Assembly: GCF_041346945.1 (NCBI RefSeq)
Contig: NZ_CP166851.1
Location: forward strand, 121,873 to 185,872
DNA length: 64,000 nt
Direction: 5' to 3'
Origin: Amycolatopsis sp. cg9
GTDB taxonomy: Bacteria; Actinomycetota; Actinomycetes; Mycobacteriales; Pseudonocardiaceae
Positions 25,444 through 34,647 of this stretch are shown one piece after another. Numbering within the stretch: the first letter of the stretch is position 1; each line of letters begins with the position of its first letter. Both the position numbers and the translations under genes were made by a program. The notes below the pieces were generated by a model. The model was not told the origin of the DNA. It worked only from the letters and a program-made list of their open reading frames with translations, and searched no databases.

Positions 25444-25866
25444 GTGTTCGACATGACCAGCGAGGGCGTCCGGCGCGCGTGGAGCGAGTTCCTGGACCAG
25501 ATCGAGACCGGCCAGGCCGTGACCGTGAGCCATCGCGGCCGGGCGAAGCTGGTCGCGATGCCGTGGCCGCGCTATGCCGAGCACCGCGCCGAGACCGGCG
25601 CGGCCATGGGTGAGCCGGCGCGCGTGAGCGCGGCCGACGTCGGCGACGCGCAGCCGAGCTGGTGGACCGCGTCGTTGGTTGTGGTGGAGTCGGGGGTGGC
25701 CAAGGACGCGTGGCGCCGCCTTCAGGTGTGGGTCGCGGCGGGCGGGCACGCGATCGTCGAGCGCTACGGCCGTCGTTTGGCCGTGCTGACGCCGGTGAGC
25801 TGGGCGCAGAACGTCACCGCCGCGGACGCGTCCGGCGAAGGATCGACGGCCGGCCAGGCGGACTGA
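25444..25866 (+). CDS. Phd/YefM-like antitoxin-fold protein
   Basis: A 140-residue protein whose first 50 residues (SEGVRRAWSEFLDQIETGQA, then VTVSHRGRAKLVAMPW) match the Phd/YefM antitoxin N-terminal fold, which binds DNA as a dimer. A second, related stretch (AKDAWRRLQVWVAAGGHAIV then ERYGRRLAVLTPVSW) suggests the domain is duplicated. No toxin gene follows on the same strand, so it may be a solitary regulator, possibly of the palindrome in its own promoter. GTG 25444 or ATG 25453 could start it. Confidence 0.65.
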   Translation: MFDMTSEGVRRAWSEFLDQIETGQAVTVSHRGRAKLVAMPWPRYAEHRAETGAAMGEPARVSAADVGDAQPSWWTASLVVVESGVAKDAWRRLQVWVAAGGHAIVERYGRRLAVLTPVSWAQNVTAADASGEGSTAGQAD

Positions 25867-26036
25867 TCGTCATCGCGGGGCGTCAGTCCGACGTCGTCGC
25901 TCAGGGCTCAGGGTCTCCCGAGGATGAGCTCGTAGCGCGGGCCGCAGCTGGCCCGCTCGGCGGATCACGTCGACGCTGCGGCTCCCGAAGCGGTCCGCGG
26001 GGCACGGTCCATCATGGTCGGAGCCACGGCCGCTCA

Positions 26037-26834
26037 TCACGGCGCTTCGCACCGCCGGTCGAACAGGCGCCAGCCTCGGCGCAGCGTGTTCATGGTGAGG
26101 TCGTACCAGCCGGCCAGGTCCCCGAGTTGCCCACCGGCGATGCCGACCGACAGCCCGGTCGTGCGGTCGGCTGGTCCGGCCGCCTGGAAGTCGGCGCGCG
26201 TCGCGATGCTCCACATCAGGACGTGGGCGTCGCTGGACAGGGTGTTCCAGGCCAGGCGCAGACCGCCCTGGCGCACCGTGTCACCGGGGAAGACGATCGG
26301 CCCGATGTCGCGCAGGATGTCGGCGACGTTGACCTTCATCAGCGCCGGCTGCACGGCCGTGAGTGCGTCCAGCCGGCTGGTGATCCAGTCGATCTGGTCG
26401 CGTACCAGCTGTTGCTGGGCGGCAGTGTTTCCGAGGTCGTCGGCGAGGTCGAGTGTGCGGCGCTGGTACTTGCGCAGCTGGTCGTAGGACTCGGCGATCA
26501 CCGAGTGGCCGCGGCGCTGTCGTGTCGCCGCATCGTCGGGCGCGGTGATCCACACCGCCTGGGCGGCGCCGACGAGCGCGCCGCGCACGGCGGTGTGCTG
26601 GGCGGTGGTGTAGAGGTGTTTGCGGTCCAGCGCGTCCCAGACCAGCCGCAGGTGCTCGCCGGCGGAGATGAGGCTGATGCGCGTCATCTCGCTGATCCGT
26701 TGGTAGGGGAAGACCTTGTCGTCCTCGGCGAGGTCGCTGCCGCGCTGGGGTTCTTCGGGCGGGTTGCGCACCTGGCGCTGGCGCCACTGCTCCAGTTCCG
26801 GCTGCGCGGACTCGAAAACCTTCAGGTAGTCCAT
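26037..26834 (-). CDS. Hypothetical helical protein
   Basis: A 265-residue predicted helical protein (MDYLKVFESAQPELEQWRQR...) with regions such as ISLISAGEHLRLVWDALDRK. AGGAAGCGG supports the ATG. A longer frame running back into the relaxase stop region is not coding. It follows the relaxase on the same strand with a 92-bp gap. Family not recognised; a transfer role is only suggested by position. Confidence 0.6.
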   Translation of the reverse strand: MDYLKVFESAQPELEQWRQRQVRNPPEEPQRGSDLAEDDKVFPYQRISEMTRISLISAGEHLRLVWDALDRKHLYTTAQHTAVRGALVGAAQAVWITAPDDAATRQRRGHSVIAESYDQLRKYQRRTLDLADDLGNTAAQQQLVRDQIDWITSRLDALTAVQPALMKVNVADILRDIGPIVFPGDTVRQGGLRLAWNTLSSDAHVLMWSIATRADFQAAGPADRTTGLSVGIAGGQLGDLAGWYDLTMNTLRRGWRLFDRRCEAP

Positions 26835-26926
26835 TCCGCTTCCTCGTCGCCGGCGGGGTAGGGGCCCGCTGATCCTGTCGGACCGCGCACCACGACGGCA
26901 CTCCGGCCCGCTCTCCGCGGGGGTGG

Positions 26927-29900
26927 TCAGTATCCGAACCCGGCGTCGAGGTCGCTTCTCTGGTCGACGTTCTCGGCGTCGTCGTAGCGGTTCAGTTCCT
27001 CGGCGGCCTCGGTGGCGCGGGCGTCGGTGTGCTGTTCCAGTGCTTCGTCGGCGTAGTCGGTCGCCAGCGCCTCGGCGTCGTCGGCGTAGTCCGCGGCGCG
27101 GTTGATGACCTGGTCGCGCAGCGCGTCGATGCGCATCTGGTTGTCCGCGTACGGGTCGGGTGTGGTCACGATGGGCCTCCACTGGTCGGTGAGGTTCTTC
27201 CAGGCACGGGCGCGGGCGTCCTCGCCGCGCGGCTGCGCCCCGAGCGGGACGCGGGGGTCGGCGGTGGTGATCCGGTAGGTCTCGCGGTAGGCCGCGGCCG
27301 TGCCGGCGAGCTCGTCCCAGCGGGTCGCGGCGACCGGGTCGGCGGGACGCGGGCCCAAGCCGGACGTCCAGTCCGGCGTGGTGTCGGCGACCTCGGCGCG
27401 CAACGTGGCGGCGCGGTCGGCGATCGCCTGCCCGAGCTCGTCGAGATGACGGGCGAGGTCGGGCCGGTCGGCCAGCGCGGCGGGATCGGCGGCGTCCAGC
27501 CACGGCAGCGGGCCGCGGTGGTATACCGGCTCGCCGGGTGGGTCGGCGCGCTGGATGCGCTGTTCGACCCGTCGGTACAGCACGGCGGCGGGGTCGCGGG
27601 CGCCCTCGATGCCGACCAGGCTGTCGGCATCGGGCACGGCCTGGGCGATGGTCCAGCCCTGCTCGTGCGCCTGGCGCAGCAGCCAGCGCAGCCCCGGTTC
27701 GGCCTCGCGCCCGAGCACCTGCGGGGCGCGAGCGGTGAGGACGCGGGTGATCTCGGCGTCGAGGTGCTGCTCGTCGGCGAACCGCGCGCCTCGCTCGTAG
27801 CGGCGCGCGAGGTCGGACAGCCGTTCCTCCAGCGGCTGGTGGGCGAGCAGTTCGTCATCGAACGTGGCCAGCAGCTCGTCCGGGTCGATGGTCTCGCGCA
27901 GCCGGTCGGTGCTGTCCTCGCGCGACCCGGCCCTGTCGGCCTGCTCGGCGCCGGCGGTCTCGTCGTCGCCGAGCGGGCTCCACTGGGCCATGAGGTCGCG
28001 CCAGGCGCGGGCGCGCAGGCTGTTGCCCTCGGGTTTCTCGCCGAGCGGGTAGCGCGGGTCCTCACCGGTGACGCCGTAGGTGTCGCGGTAGGCCGCGCCG
28101 AGTCCGGCCAGCCGGTCCCAGCGGTCCGCGGCCGCGGGATCGTCGAGCGGGCGTGCGCCGAGCGCGCCGGTCCAGGCCGGTTCGTCGGCGATAACGGTGG
28201 CGCGCAGCTCGGCGGTACGGGCGCCGATGGCCTGATTCATGCGGTGCAGGTAGTCCAGCAGTTCCGGCTGCTCGGCGAGCTGGTGGTGGTTCGGGTGCGC
28301 CAGCCACGGCAGCGCCGGCTGCCAGCCGCCGCCCTGGGCGCGCTGCCGCGAGAGGGCGTGGTCGAGGGCGTTGGCGGTGAACCGGTAGTCGGGCATGGGG
28401 TCGTTGGTGGGGCGGGCGGAGAGCAGGCGGGCGGCGTCGGTGACCGCGGCGTCGGCGTCCAGGCCCTCGCCGGTGGCCGCGGCCGCGACCTGCCACACCG
28501 GTTCCCAGGTGCTGTCCTCGACCGCCGCGGCGTTGTCGTGGCGTTCGATGATGCTGCGCCACCGGTTGGTCTCGGCGAGCGTGGGCGCGACGGTGCGCGG
28601 GGGCGGAGTGTCGCGCAGGGTGCGCTGCTGGATGCGCCATTGCAGGACCGCGGCCGGGTCGTCGACGTCGTCGACGTCGAGCGGGCCGCTGGCCAGCGCG
28701 GGCGCGACGAGCTGGTCGGCCTGCCAGCCGAGGGCCTGCGCGGTGCGCAGGGTCTGCCGTAGCGCCGGCGCGGCCTTGTTGTCCAGCAGCTCGGGGACGT
28801 GCTCGGCGAGCACGGCGTCGACCTGTTCCTCGGTGCCCAGCAGTGCGACGTAGTCGTGCCGGCCGACCAGGGTGCGCAGCGACTCGGCGGTGACCAGCGC
28901 GTCGCGCAGCTCCTCGTTGGCCGAGGTCTCCGCCGACGAGCGGGTCAGTGCCTTCTCCAGCACGCCGCGCGGGGTCTGCTCGAGCGGGGTCTCCTGGTGG
29001 GAGTCGATGGTGTGCTGGTGGGTCTCGACGTAGACGCGGTTGTCGTCCACGGCGCGGGTGATCAGGGTGTAGAGCTGTTCGCGGGAGATGCCCTGGGTGG
29101 CGATCGCGTGCGCGGATCCGCCGCTGGTCATGCCCTGGACGCGGTTGATGGTGGCCGCGTAGGCGAGTTCGACGTCCTCGCGGACGTAGTCGGCGGGCAC
29201 CACGACGGTGCCGCGGCTGGCCTGGTGGCGCAGCTTCAGCGCGCCGTCCCGGCGGACCGCGGTGACCGTCCAGGTGTCGCCGTTCTTGATGAAGTCCTTG
29301 CCGCCGAACAACGTCTGGAGGCGGTCGTTGCGGCGGGTGACGACCCAGTCGCCCTTGCTGGCGGCGGTGCCGTCGTGCAGCTGTGCGGTGCGGCCGTCGG
29401 CGTCGACGTCGCCGCGGGCCAGGCGCAGTTCGCGGGCTTCGAGGTTGAGCGCGGTGACGTCGACGTTGGTCGGCACGATCAGCAGCGATTGGCGGCCGCG
29501 GTCGAGGTCGGCGCGCCAGGCGCGGTGTGCGGCGTCGCGGATGGTCTCGCGGCTGCCGCCGCTGATCCAGCCCTGATCGAAGTAGTAGTCGAGCCCGGCG
29601 GCGTTGCCGGCGTGCAGATCGAGGGAGGCGGCGCGCTGGTCGGGGTCGCGGAATCGCACGACTTCTTTGAGCCGGTTGGCGCCGTTGATGTGCTCGAACC
29701 ACCGCACGGCGCCGCCGGCTTCGACGGCGGCGAGCTGCTTGTCGTCGCCGACCAGGCGCACGTCGGCGCCGCGGCGCAGCGCGTAGGAGACGACGTCGTG
29801 CAGCGTGTGGGTGCCGGCCATCGACACCTCGTCGATGATCAGCACGTCGCCGCGGCGGAACGGGAACGCCCGCTCGACGCTGCCCATCATCTGCGCGGTG

Positions 29901-31816
29901 GTGACCTGGTGCAGGGTGTGCGGGCGCGCGTCGATCGCCTCGCCGAGCACGTGCGCGGCCCGCGCGCTCGGGCCGAAGGCGTACACGCGGCCGCCTTCGG
30001 CGCGCACGGCGTCGGCGTAGACCTTCATCGCGGTGGTCTTGCCCGCGCCGGCCGGGGCGTAGAGCAGCTGCACCCGGCGGCCGCTGGTGGCGAAGGAGAC
30101 GACGGCGGAACGCTGGCCGTGGTTGAGCTTGCGGGCGCCGGCGAGGGCGGCGTTGACGGTGGCAGGGGCGAGGCGGTGGCCGTCGGTGAGCTTGCCCCAT
30201 GCGGCCAGCGCGGACTCCTCGCGCAGGGTGCGGCCGGTGGTGAAGCGCTGGCTGTTGTGCTCGACGAACACCGACTCGCCGGAGCGCCGTCGCAGCGCGT
30301 TCGGCTCGTCGACGATCGACGGTGCTTCCAGGGCGACGATGTCGGCGGAGCCGAGCACGGTGCCGACGACGTCGGCGATCAGGGCGTCGCGGCCGCCGTT
30401 GACGACGCGCAGGTGCGCGGTCTGCCGGTGCGCCTCGGCCTCGACGTTCCACCGGTTGAAATGGGAGTAGTGGTCCGAGACGGTGGCGAGCGTGGCTTCG
30501 GCGAGCTCGGCGACGTCGACCTCGGACAGCTCCTCGGGTTCGCCGGCGAATACCCGCTGGCCGAGCTCGTCGATGCTCTCGGGCGTGACCATCTGCTCGG
30601 CCTGGCCGCGCCAGCGGCGCAGGTGATCGGCGAACGAGCGCGGCGATTGCTTGGCGTCGCGGGTGCTGTACTGCGCCTGTTTGGAGATCTCCAGGATCTC
30701 CTTGGGGGTGGGCTCGCGGCCGTGCGCGTGGCGGAAGGCGACGATCCGGCGGGCGCGGTCCTGCTCGACCTGCGAGGCGCGCTGGGAGAAGCCGGTCAGC
30801 AGCTCGTTGGACACGCCGTCCAGTTCCCAGGTCGGCCGCTTGTGGTCGAATCCGCCGGCGGGGCGCTCGGTCCAGGAGGCGCCGTTCTCCCTGGCCAGGT
30901 CTCGGATGCGGCTGTTGTAGAACTCCGACAACGTGACGGAGGCGGCCAGGATGGTCCGGCCGTCCAGCGCGGTCCAGCGTCCGTCCGGGCCCTGGACCTT
31001 CGCCGAGATCGTCACGTGGGTGTGCAGGTGCGGGTCGCCGGCGCGGGAGTCCCAGTGTTCGAAGATGGCCGCGGTGATGCCCTTGACGTCGTGCTGGGTG
31101 TAGCCGCCGTCGCCGCGTCGGGTGTACGCGATGTTGTCCTCGGCGTAGGTCAGGGTGTCGCGCACGGCCTGGCGGTGGATGTTCATGGCGAGCTCGCGGC
31201 TGGCGTCGTCGCCGAGTGCCATGAGCACGCTGAGCGACTTGTACGGGGCGAGCACCAGCTCGAAGCCGCTGGTGGCCGACTTCATCGCGCGCTTCTGCTC
31301 GGCCAGCCACTTGGTCAGCTCGTCGGCGGAGGGCTGCTGGCCCTCGTGCGCGTCGGCGTACGCCTGGGCCTGGACGTCGCGGCGGATGCCGGCGCGGGTG
31401 GCGTCGTCGATGGGGGCGCCGATGGGGCGGTTGTGGTCGAGGTTGTGCTGCTTGTAGGCCGCGATGACCTTGCTGCGCAGCTGGTCGAGCCCGTCGTACT
31501 GGTAGAAGCGGTGGCCGAGTTTCGTGGCGGCCAGAGCCTCGGCCTCGGTGTGGCCGGCCGCGATCATCTCCGCCTGAATGCGGTCGGCGTCGGGATGGCG
31601 GCCTTCGCCGAACAGGTTGTTCATCTGCGCGGCGGTGACCTCGCCGGACATGCCGAGTTCGGCGGCGCCGCGGCCGAACCACTGGCCGGGCGGGTAGCCG
31701 TGGGCGATGTAGTAGTCGCTCAGGGACTCGCCGGCGTCGAGTTCGCGGTCTGCGCAGGCCACCGACCCGGTCAGGTACTCGTACCCGCCGGGCGAGAGCT
31801 TGCGCACGCCGATCAC
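26927..31816 (-). CDS. MobF-family conjugative relaxase-helicase (TrwC/TraI-like)
   Basis: A 1629-residue protein that would nick oriT, stay bound to the 5' end and unwind the strand for transfer. The N-terminal relaxase domain has Tyr-rich LSPGGYEYL and LSDYYIAHGYPPGQW, a GFELVLAPYKSLSVLMAL motif and the metal-binding three-His DPHLHTHVTIS near residue 265. A RecD-like helicase follows, with Walker A LLYAPAGAGKTTAM near 585 and DVLIIDEVSMAG. The C-terminal third has two repeats of about 110 residues, each beginning LPWL and ending near AW-[RK]-[DN]-L. I start it at GTG 31816, 7 bp after GGGAGGG; an upstream TTG lacks a site. Confidence 0.9.
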   Translation of the reverse strand: MIGVRKLSPGGYEYLTGSVACADRELDAGESLSDYYIAHGYPPGQWFGRGAAELGMSGEVTAAQMNNLFGEGRHPDADRIQAEMIAAGHTEAEALAATKLGHRFYQYDGLDQLRSKVIAAYKQHNLDHNRPIGAPIDDATRAGIRRDVQAQAYADAHEGQQPSADELTKWLAEQKRAMKSATSGFELVLAPYKSLSVLMALGDDASRELAMNIHRQAVRDTLTYAEDNIAYTRRGDGGYTQHDVKGITAAIFEHWDSRAGDPHLHTHVTISAKVQGPDGRWTALDGRTILAASVTLSEFYNSRIRDLARENGASWTERPAGGFDHKRPTWELDGVSNELLTGFSQRASQVEQDRARRIVAFRHAHGREPTPKEILEISKQAQYSTRDAKQSPRSFADHLRRWRGQAEQMVTPESIDELGQRVFAGEPEELSEVDVAELAEATLATVSDHYSHFNRWNVEAEAHRQTAHLRVVNGGRDALIADVVGTVLGSADIVALEAPSIVDEPNALRRRSGESVFVEHNSQRFTTGRTLREESALAAWGKLTDGHRLAPATVNAALAGARKLNHGQRSAVVSFATSGRRVQLLYAPAGAGKTTAMKVYADAVRAEGGRVYAFGPSARAAHVLGEAIDARPHTLHQVTTAQMMGSVERAFPFRRGDVLIIDEVSMAGTHTLHDVVSYALRRGADVRLVGDDKQLAAVEAGGAVRWFEHINGANRLKEVVRFRDPDQRAASLDLHAGNAAGLDYYFDQGWISGGSRETIRDAAHRAWRADLDRGRQSLLIVPTNVDVTALNLEARELRLARGDVDADGRTAQLHDGTAASKGDWVVTRRNDRLQTLFGGKDFIKNGDTWTVTAVRRDGALKLRHQASRGTVVVPADYVREDVELAYAATINRVQGMTSGGSAHAIATQGISREQLYTLITRAVDDNRVYVETHQHTIDSHQETPLEQTPRGVLEKALTRSSAETSANEELRDALVTAESLRTLVGRHDYVALLGTEEQVDAVLAEHVPELLDNKAAPALRQTLRTAQALGWQADQLVAPALASGPLDVDDVDDPAAVLQWRIQQRTLRDTPPPRTVAPTLAETNRWRSIIERHDNAAAVEDSTWEPVWQVAAAATGEGLDADAAVTDAARLLSARPTNDPMPDYRFTANALDHALSRQRAQGGGWQPALPWLAHPNHHQLAEQPELLDYLHRMNQAIGARTAELRATVIADEPAWTGALGARPLDDPAAADRWDRLAGLGAAYRDTYGVTGEDPRYPLGEKPEGNSLRARAWRDLMAQWSPLGDDETAGAEQADRAGSREDSTDRLRETIDPDELLATFDDELLAHQPLEERLSDLARRYERGARFADEQHLDAEITRVLTARAPQVLGREAEPGLRWLLRQAHEQGWTIAQAVPDADSLVGIEGARDPAAVLYRRVEQRIQRADPPGEPVYHRGPLPWLDAADPAALADRPDLARHLDELGQAIADRAATLRAEVADTTPDWTSGLGPRPADPVAATRWDELAGTAAAYRETYRITTADPRVPLGAQPRGEDARARAWKNLTDQWRPIVTTPDPYADNQMRIDALRDQVINRAADYADDAEALATDYADEALEQHTDARATEAAEELNRYDDAENVDQRSDLDAGFGY

Positions 31817-31831
31817 CGAACGCCCTCCCAA

Positions 31832-31866
31832 ACGTCCATATCAGTTGACGTCCACACTAGTTGACA
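31832..31866 (-). promoter_or_regulatory. Relaxase promoter overlapped by two tandem 16-bp operator-like repeats
   Basis: On the plus strand ACGTCCATATCAGTTG (31832-31847) and ACGTCCACACTAGTTG (31848-31863) lie head to tail. Read on the minus strand they overlap a promoter with TTGTCA, 18 nt, TGATAT, placed 20-50 bp before the relaxase start. A third copy, ACGTCCACATGAGTTG, lies at 34632-34647 before the coiled-coil gene. Repressor binding is inferred. Confidence 0.65.
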
Positions 31867-31938
31867 AATCGCAGCTTCGTCACCAGCTCTTAAACGATTC
31901 AGTACCGGCTCGCATGGCACATGCAAGAGGTGCTGTGT

Positions 31939-32028
31939 GGCAGTAGAGGCGAGCAGAGGGAGGCCGGCGGCCGGGTGAGGGTGCCGAGGGGGCAGGCGGG
32001 GCGGCCGGCAGTAGAGGCGAGCAGAGGG
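31939..32028. repeat. Pair of 22-bp direct repeats upstream of relaxase
   Basis: The same 22-bp sequence beginning GGCAGTAGAGGCGAGCAG occurs at 31939-31960 and 32007-32028, within GC-rich non-coding DNA (31867-32193) between the relaxase promoter and a terminator. Direct repeats beside a MobF relaxase gene are expected at oriT, so this is a candidate transfer origin; no nick site can be assigned. Confidence 0.45.
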
Positions 32029-32193
32029 CCGGCGCGGGCCGGGCGCGGGTGCCGGGCGGGCAGGCGGGCTGTCCGGCCCTGGACGCGCGGCGCGGCCAGG
32101 ATGCGGCGCGGCACGGGCGCGCGCACCAACGGGGCCGCGCCGAAAGAGCTGTCGGCCGCAAGGCCGTCCGATTCGTCGTGCACGCGCACGAAA

Positions 32194-32221
32194 AGGCCCC
32201 CCGGCGGAAACCGGGGGGCCT
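32194..32221 (-). terminator. Perfect 11-bp GC hairpin
   Basis: AGGCCCCCCGG and CCGGGGGGCCT around a 6-nt loop, 19 bp past the stop of the gene at 32240. Confidence 0.75.
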
Positions 32222-32239
32222 GGGCGGCGGGGCGGGCGG

Positions 32240-32410
32240 CTAGTCGGTCCAGCTCTGCCGACGGGCGGCGCGGCGGGCGCGGCGGTTCGCGCGGACCTTC
32301 GCGCGCTTGGCGCGGCCGCGACCGGGCTTGACGTCGCGGCGGTGGTCGAACATGTCCACTTCTTCGCCGTCGTGGCGGGCGCGGCGGCCGGTGCTGGGGT
32401 GGGTGCTCAT
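32240..32410 (-). CDS. Very basic small protein
   Basis: A 56-residue protein, MSTHPSTGRRARHDGEEVDM followed by an Arg/Lys-rich tail (about half of the last 35 residues are basic). AGGAGC lies before the ATG. It is likely to bind nucleic acid. It follows the Cys-rich gene at 32488 and may be co-transcribed with it. Unrecognised. Confidence 0.55.
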   Translation of the reverse strand: MSTHPSTGRRARHDGEEVDMFDHRRDVKPGRGRAKRAKVRANRRARRAARRQSWTD

Positions 32411-32487
32411 CGCGGGGGCTCCTGCGGTTCGGGCGGGCGGCTGGCGGCGGGCGGGGTCCGGCCCGGCGGGCCGGACCCCTGCGCGGA

Positions 32488-33498
32488 CTACGCGGCGGCG
32501 GTCTCGGCGCGGCACTCGGTGCACAGTCCGTCGTCGGCGGACAGCCAACGCACGTCGCGCGCCTTGCGCGTCTCCCCGCACGACCCGCAATCGGCAAGCT
32601 CGGTCACCTCGACGGGCGCGGCGAGACGGTCGAAAGCGTCGGCGTAGAACTGGTGGGCGGTCGCGTAGTCGGCGATCAACCCGCGAACAACGGGGTCGGT
32701 CGCCTCGCGCCACTCCCGGCGCATGGCGCGCATGACGGCGTCCGTAGACATGACCTGGGCGGCGATGAAATCGCATCGCGCGTAGACAGCAGACCGAAGG
32801 CTGTGCACGGCAGGCAGGGCGGGGACCCCGGCGACTCCGGTTTCCCGGCACTCGACACACAGTCCGTCGTCGTTGCGCTCCTCCGCGATGCGTTCGGCGT
32901 TCACCTCGCCCGGCCCTCGGCTGATCCAGCACCCCACACACCGCGTGCCGCCGGTGCCGAACAAGGCGGCGCGGTCGTAATCGAAACCGGAGGCGTAGAC
33001 CTGCGCCGCGCGGGCGGCGTCGTCGCGGTCGCGCAACTGCTCGCCGTCTGCGACCCCGGCGCGCTCGGCCTGGTACTTGGCGAACTCGGCGGCGTCGGCC
33101 TGCTCCTGCCGGGAGCGGCGACGGCGGCGCAGCTCGGCCCGCTGCTCGGTCTTGACGGTGCTCGGAGCCTGGTACTTGTTGCGGCCGTTCCAGCGGGGCG
33201 CGCGGCCGGTGTCGGCCTGCGGGCGGCGGCGCTGCTCGCCGTTCTTGGGCGCGCACGCGGCGATGATCGCGCGGTCGCCTTCACTGGGGGCGCTGGCCCA
33301 CCACTGACGGAGGATGTCAACGGCGGTACGCGGCCGGTTCTCCAACAGGTCGGCGATCCGGGCGATGAGCCACAGTTCGCGGGTCTCGGCGACGTTGAGC
33401 AGCTTCTTTCCCAGCTTGCGGGCGGCGGGAATGTTCCCGGCCTCCACCAGCGCGGTCAGCTCGGAAATGGTCTCCGGAACGGAAGCGATAACAGACAT
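32488..33498 (-). CDS. Hypothetical protein with two zinc-ribbon-like Cys sets
   Basis: A 336-residue protein. The N-terminal 100 residues are helical (MSVIASVPETISELTALVEA...), the middle is highly basic (AELRRRRRSRQEQADAAEF), and there are two C-x2-C pairs per set: CVGCW with CVECRE, and CGSCGE with CTECRAE at the end. This suggests two zinc ribbons. Start 33498 is chosen because the upstream sequence is AT-richer non-coding DNA. Likely nucleic-acid-binding; family not recognised. Confidence 0.6.
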   Translation of the reverse strand: MSVIASVPETISELTALVEAGNIPAARKLGKKLLNVAETRELWLIARIADLLENRPRTAVDILRQWWASAPSEGDRAIIAACAPKNGEQRRRPQADTGRAPRWNGRNKYQAPSTVKTEQRAELRRRRRSRQEQADAAEFAKYQAERAGVADGEQLRDRDDAARAAQVYASGFDYDRAALFGTGGTRCVGCWISRGPGEVNAERIAEERNDDGLCVECRETGVAGVPALPAVHSLRSAVYARCDFIAAQVMSTDAVMRAMRREWREATDPVVRGLIADYATAHQFYADAFDRLAAPVEVTELADCGSCGETRKARDVRWLSADDGLCTECRAETAAA

Positions 33499-33798
33499 GA
33501 AATGAACCCCACTACTGAGTTTTTCCGCTTCACCAGGTCTGGCGTTCCCGGTGTTTCTTACAGGTTTGAGTCTAGTAGCGAAAGGGCTGTTTTGCAAGGT
33601 CAGAGCGGGTTTTTGGCCGACAATTTTCTGTGACTTTTCCCGCCATCTTGACCCCCTGAACAGCGGTTTTACCCCGCGCAAAACCGGAAGCGCACAACAA
33701 AAGCCTATTAGCGCTTAACTGATTGCTGCCCTTTCCTCCCCCTCCCCCCTGCCCCTGCCATCTCTTGTGTCGTGGCAGTCGGGTCAAGGTGGGCCCCG

Positions 33799-33838
33799 AA
33801 AAAGATTTTGTCGGAGCTTGCGGAGACAAAATGTTTTT
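33799..33838. repeat. AT-rich inverted repeat
   Basis: AAAAAGATTTTGTC and GACAAAATGTTTTT pair over 14 bp with one mismatch around a 12-nt loop. It is unusual in this GC-rich window and lies in the AT-rich part of the non-coding region. Confidence 0.55.
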
Positions 33839-34010
33839 TGGGTGCCTTGAGGCGGCTGACGCGACATAAGACGATCGAGGTCAGGGGGGCCCTGGTGACC
33901 ACCCAGTGCCGTCAAGGTGAGTCGCCGGATGCCGGCCGGGACGTGATCGGGTCGCGTCCGGCCCGGCGGGCCGCCGAACCGGCCGACAGGCCGCGGCGTA
34001 CCGGTCACGA

Positions 34011-34157
34011 CTGGGAACCGTCAGGGCGGCCCTGCCGGGGTGGTTGCGCGTCGCGACGGCGCCGCCGGCGGGCGATCCGGCGGCCGCGTCGCGGCCTGCG
34101 GCTGGGAACCGTCAGGACGGGAGCAGCCGCTGCCGAACAGAACCTGACGGTTCCCAG
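34011..34157. repeat. Three copies of a 15-bp sequence, two direct and one inverted
   Basis: CTGGGAACCGTCAGG occurs at 34011-34025 and 34102-34116, and its exact reverse complement CCTGACGGTTCCCAG at 34143-34157. The last two form a 16-bp stem around a 26-nt loop. Iteron- or operator-like. Confidence 0.65.
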
Positions 34158-34506
34158 CTGCCCAGGTCGGCGGCGGTGTCGTTCGTCTCGGTCAGCACTG
34201 AAGTCATGGTGACAACGGACTGCGGGTGAGGCCGCACGCCCCGGTCGTCCACCGTCGTGCGCTGTCTGGGCGCCGCCCGTCGACGGGCTCGCGCTGCCGG
34301 TCCTCCGGCCGACCGGCCGGTGCGGGCGCGACCGGTTGGCGGTTCGCACGCGAGGTGGTGCCGGCGGCGCCGCCCAGCGGCTACACTGGGTGGCGCGCCG
34401 GTCAGGTCCGCTGAGGCCCTCCGCGCCGGCGCACCGTCGATCGCAGTTTCTGGCGAGATCCGCTTCCGGGCGGTGAGCCCTTCGGGGCTTATGCGATCGG
34501 CACCTC

Positions 34507-34544
34507 AAAGGCGTGTCCCAGCCCTCGGGCGGGACACGCCTTTT
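34507..34544 (+). terminator. Strong intrinsic terminator
   Basis: AAAGGCGTGTCCC and GGGACACGCCTTT form a perfect 13-bp stem around an 11-nt loop and end in TTTT. It has no obvious gene upstream, so it may end a non-coding transcript from the 33.9-34.5 kb region. Confidence 0.75.
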
Positions 34545-34631
34545 GCGTTGCGGGGCTGGTTCGCCGCACCGCGCCGGGTGGCAACTGGTCTGGCCGCGTG
34601 TGCCCTGTCGCTGCGTGTCGGTTCCCTCTCG

Positions 34632-34647
34632 ACGTCCACATGAGTTG
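34632..34647. promoter_or_regulatory. Third copy of the relaxase operator-like 16-mer
   Basis: ACGTCCACATGAGTTG matches the tandem pair at 31832-31863 at 13-14 of 16 positions. It lies 63-78 bp before the coiled-coil gene, upstream of a TATGGT box at 34658-34663. Shared control of the two transfer-region units is inferred. Confidence 0.6.

Noticed and set aside
28799..31864. 1021-residue plus-strand open frame opposite the relaxase
   Set aside because: Antisense shadow caused by high third-position GC; translation has no domains.
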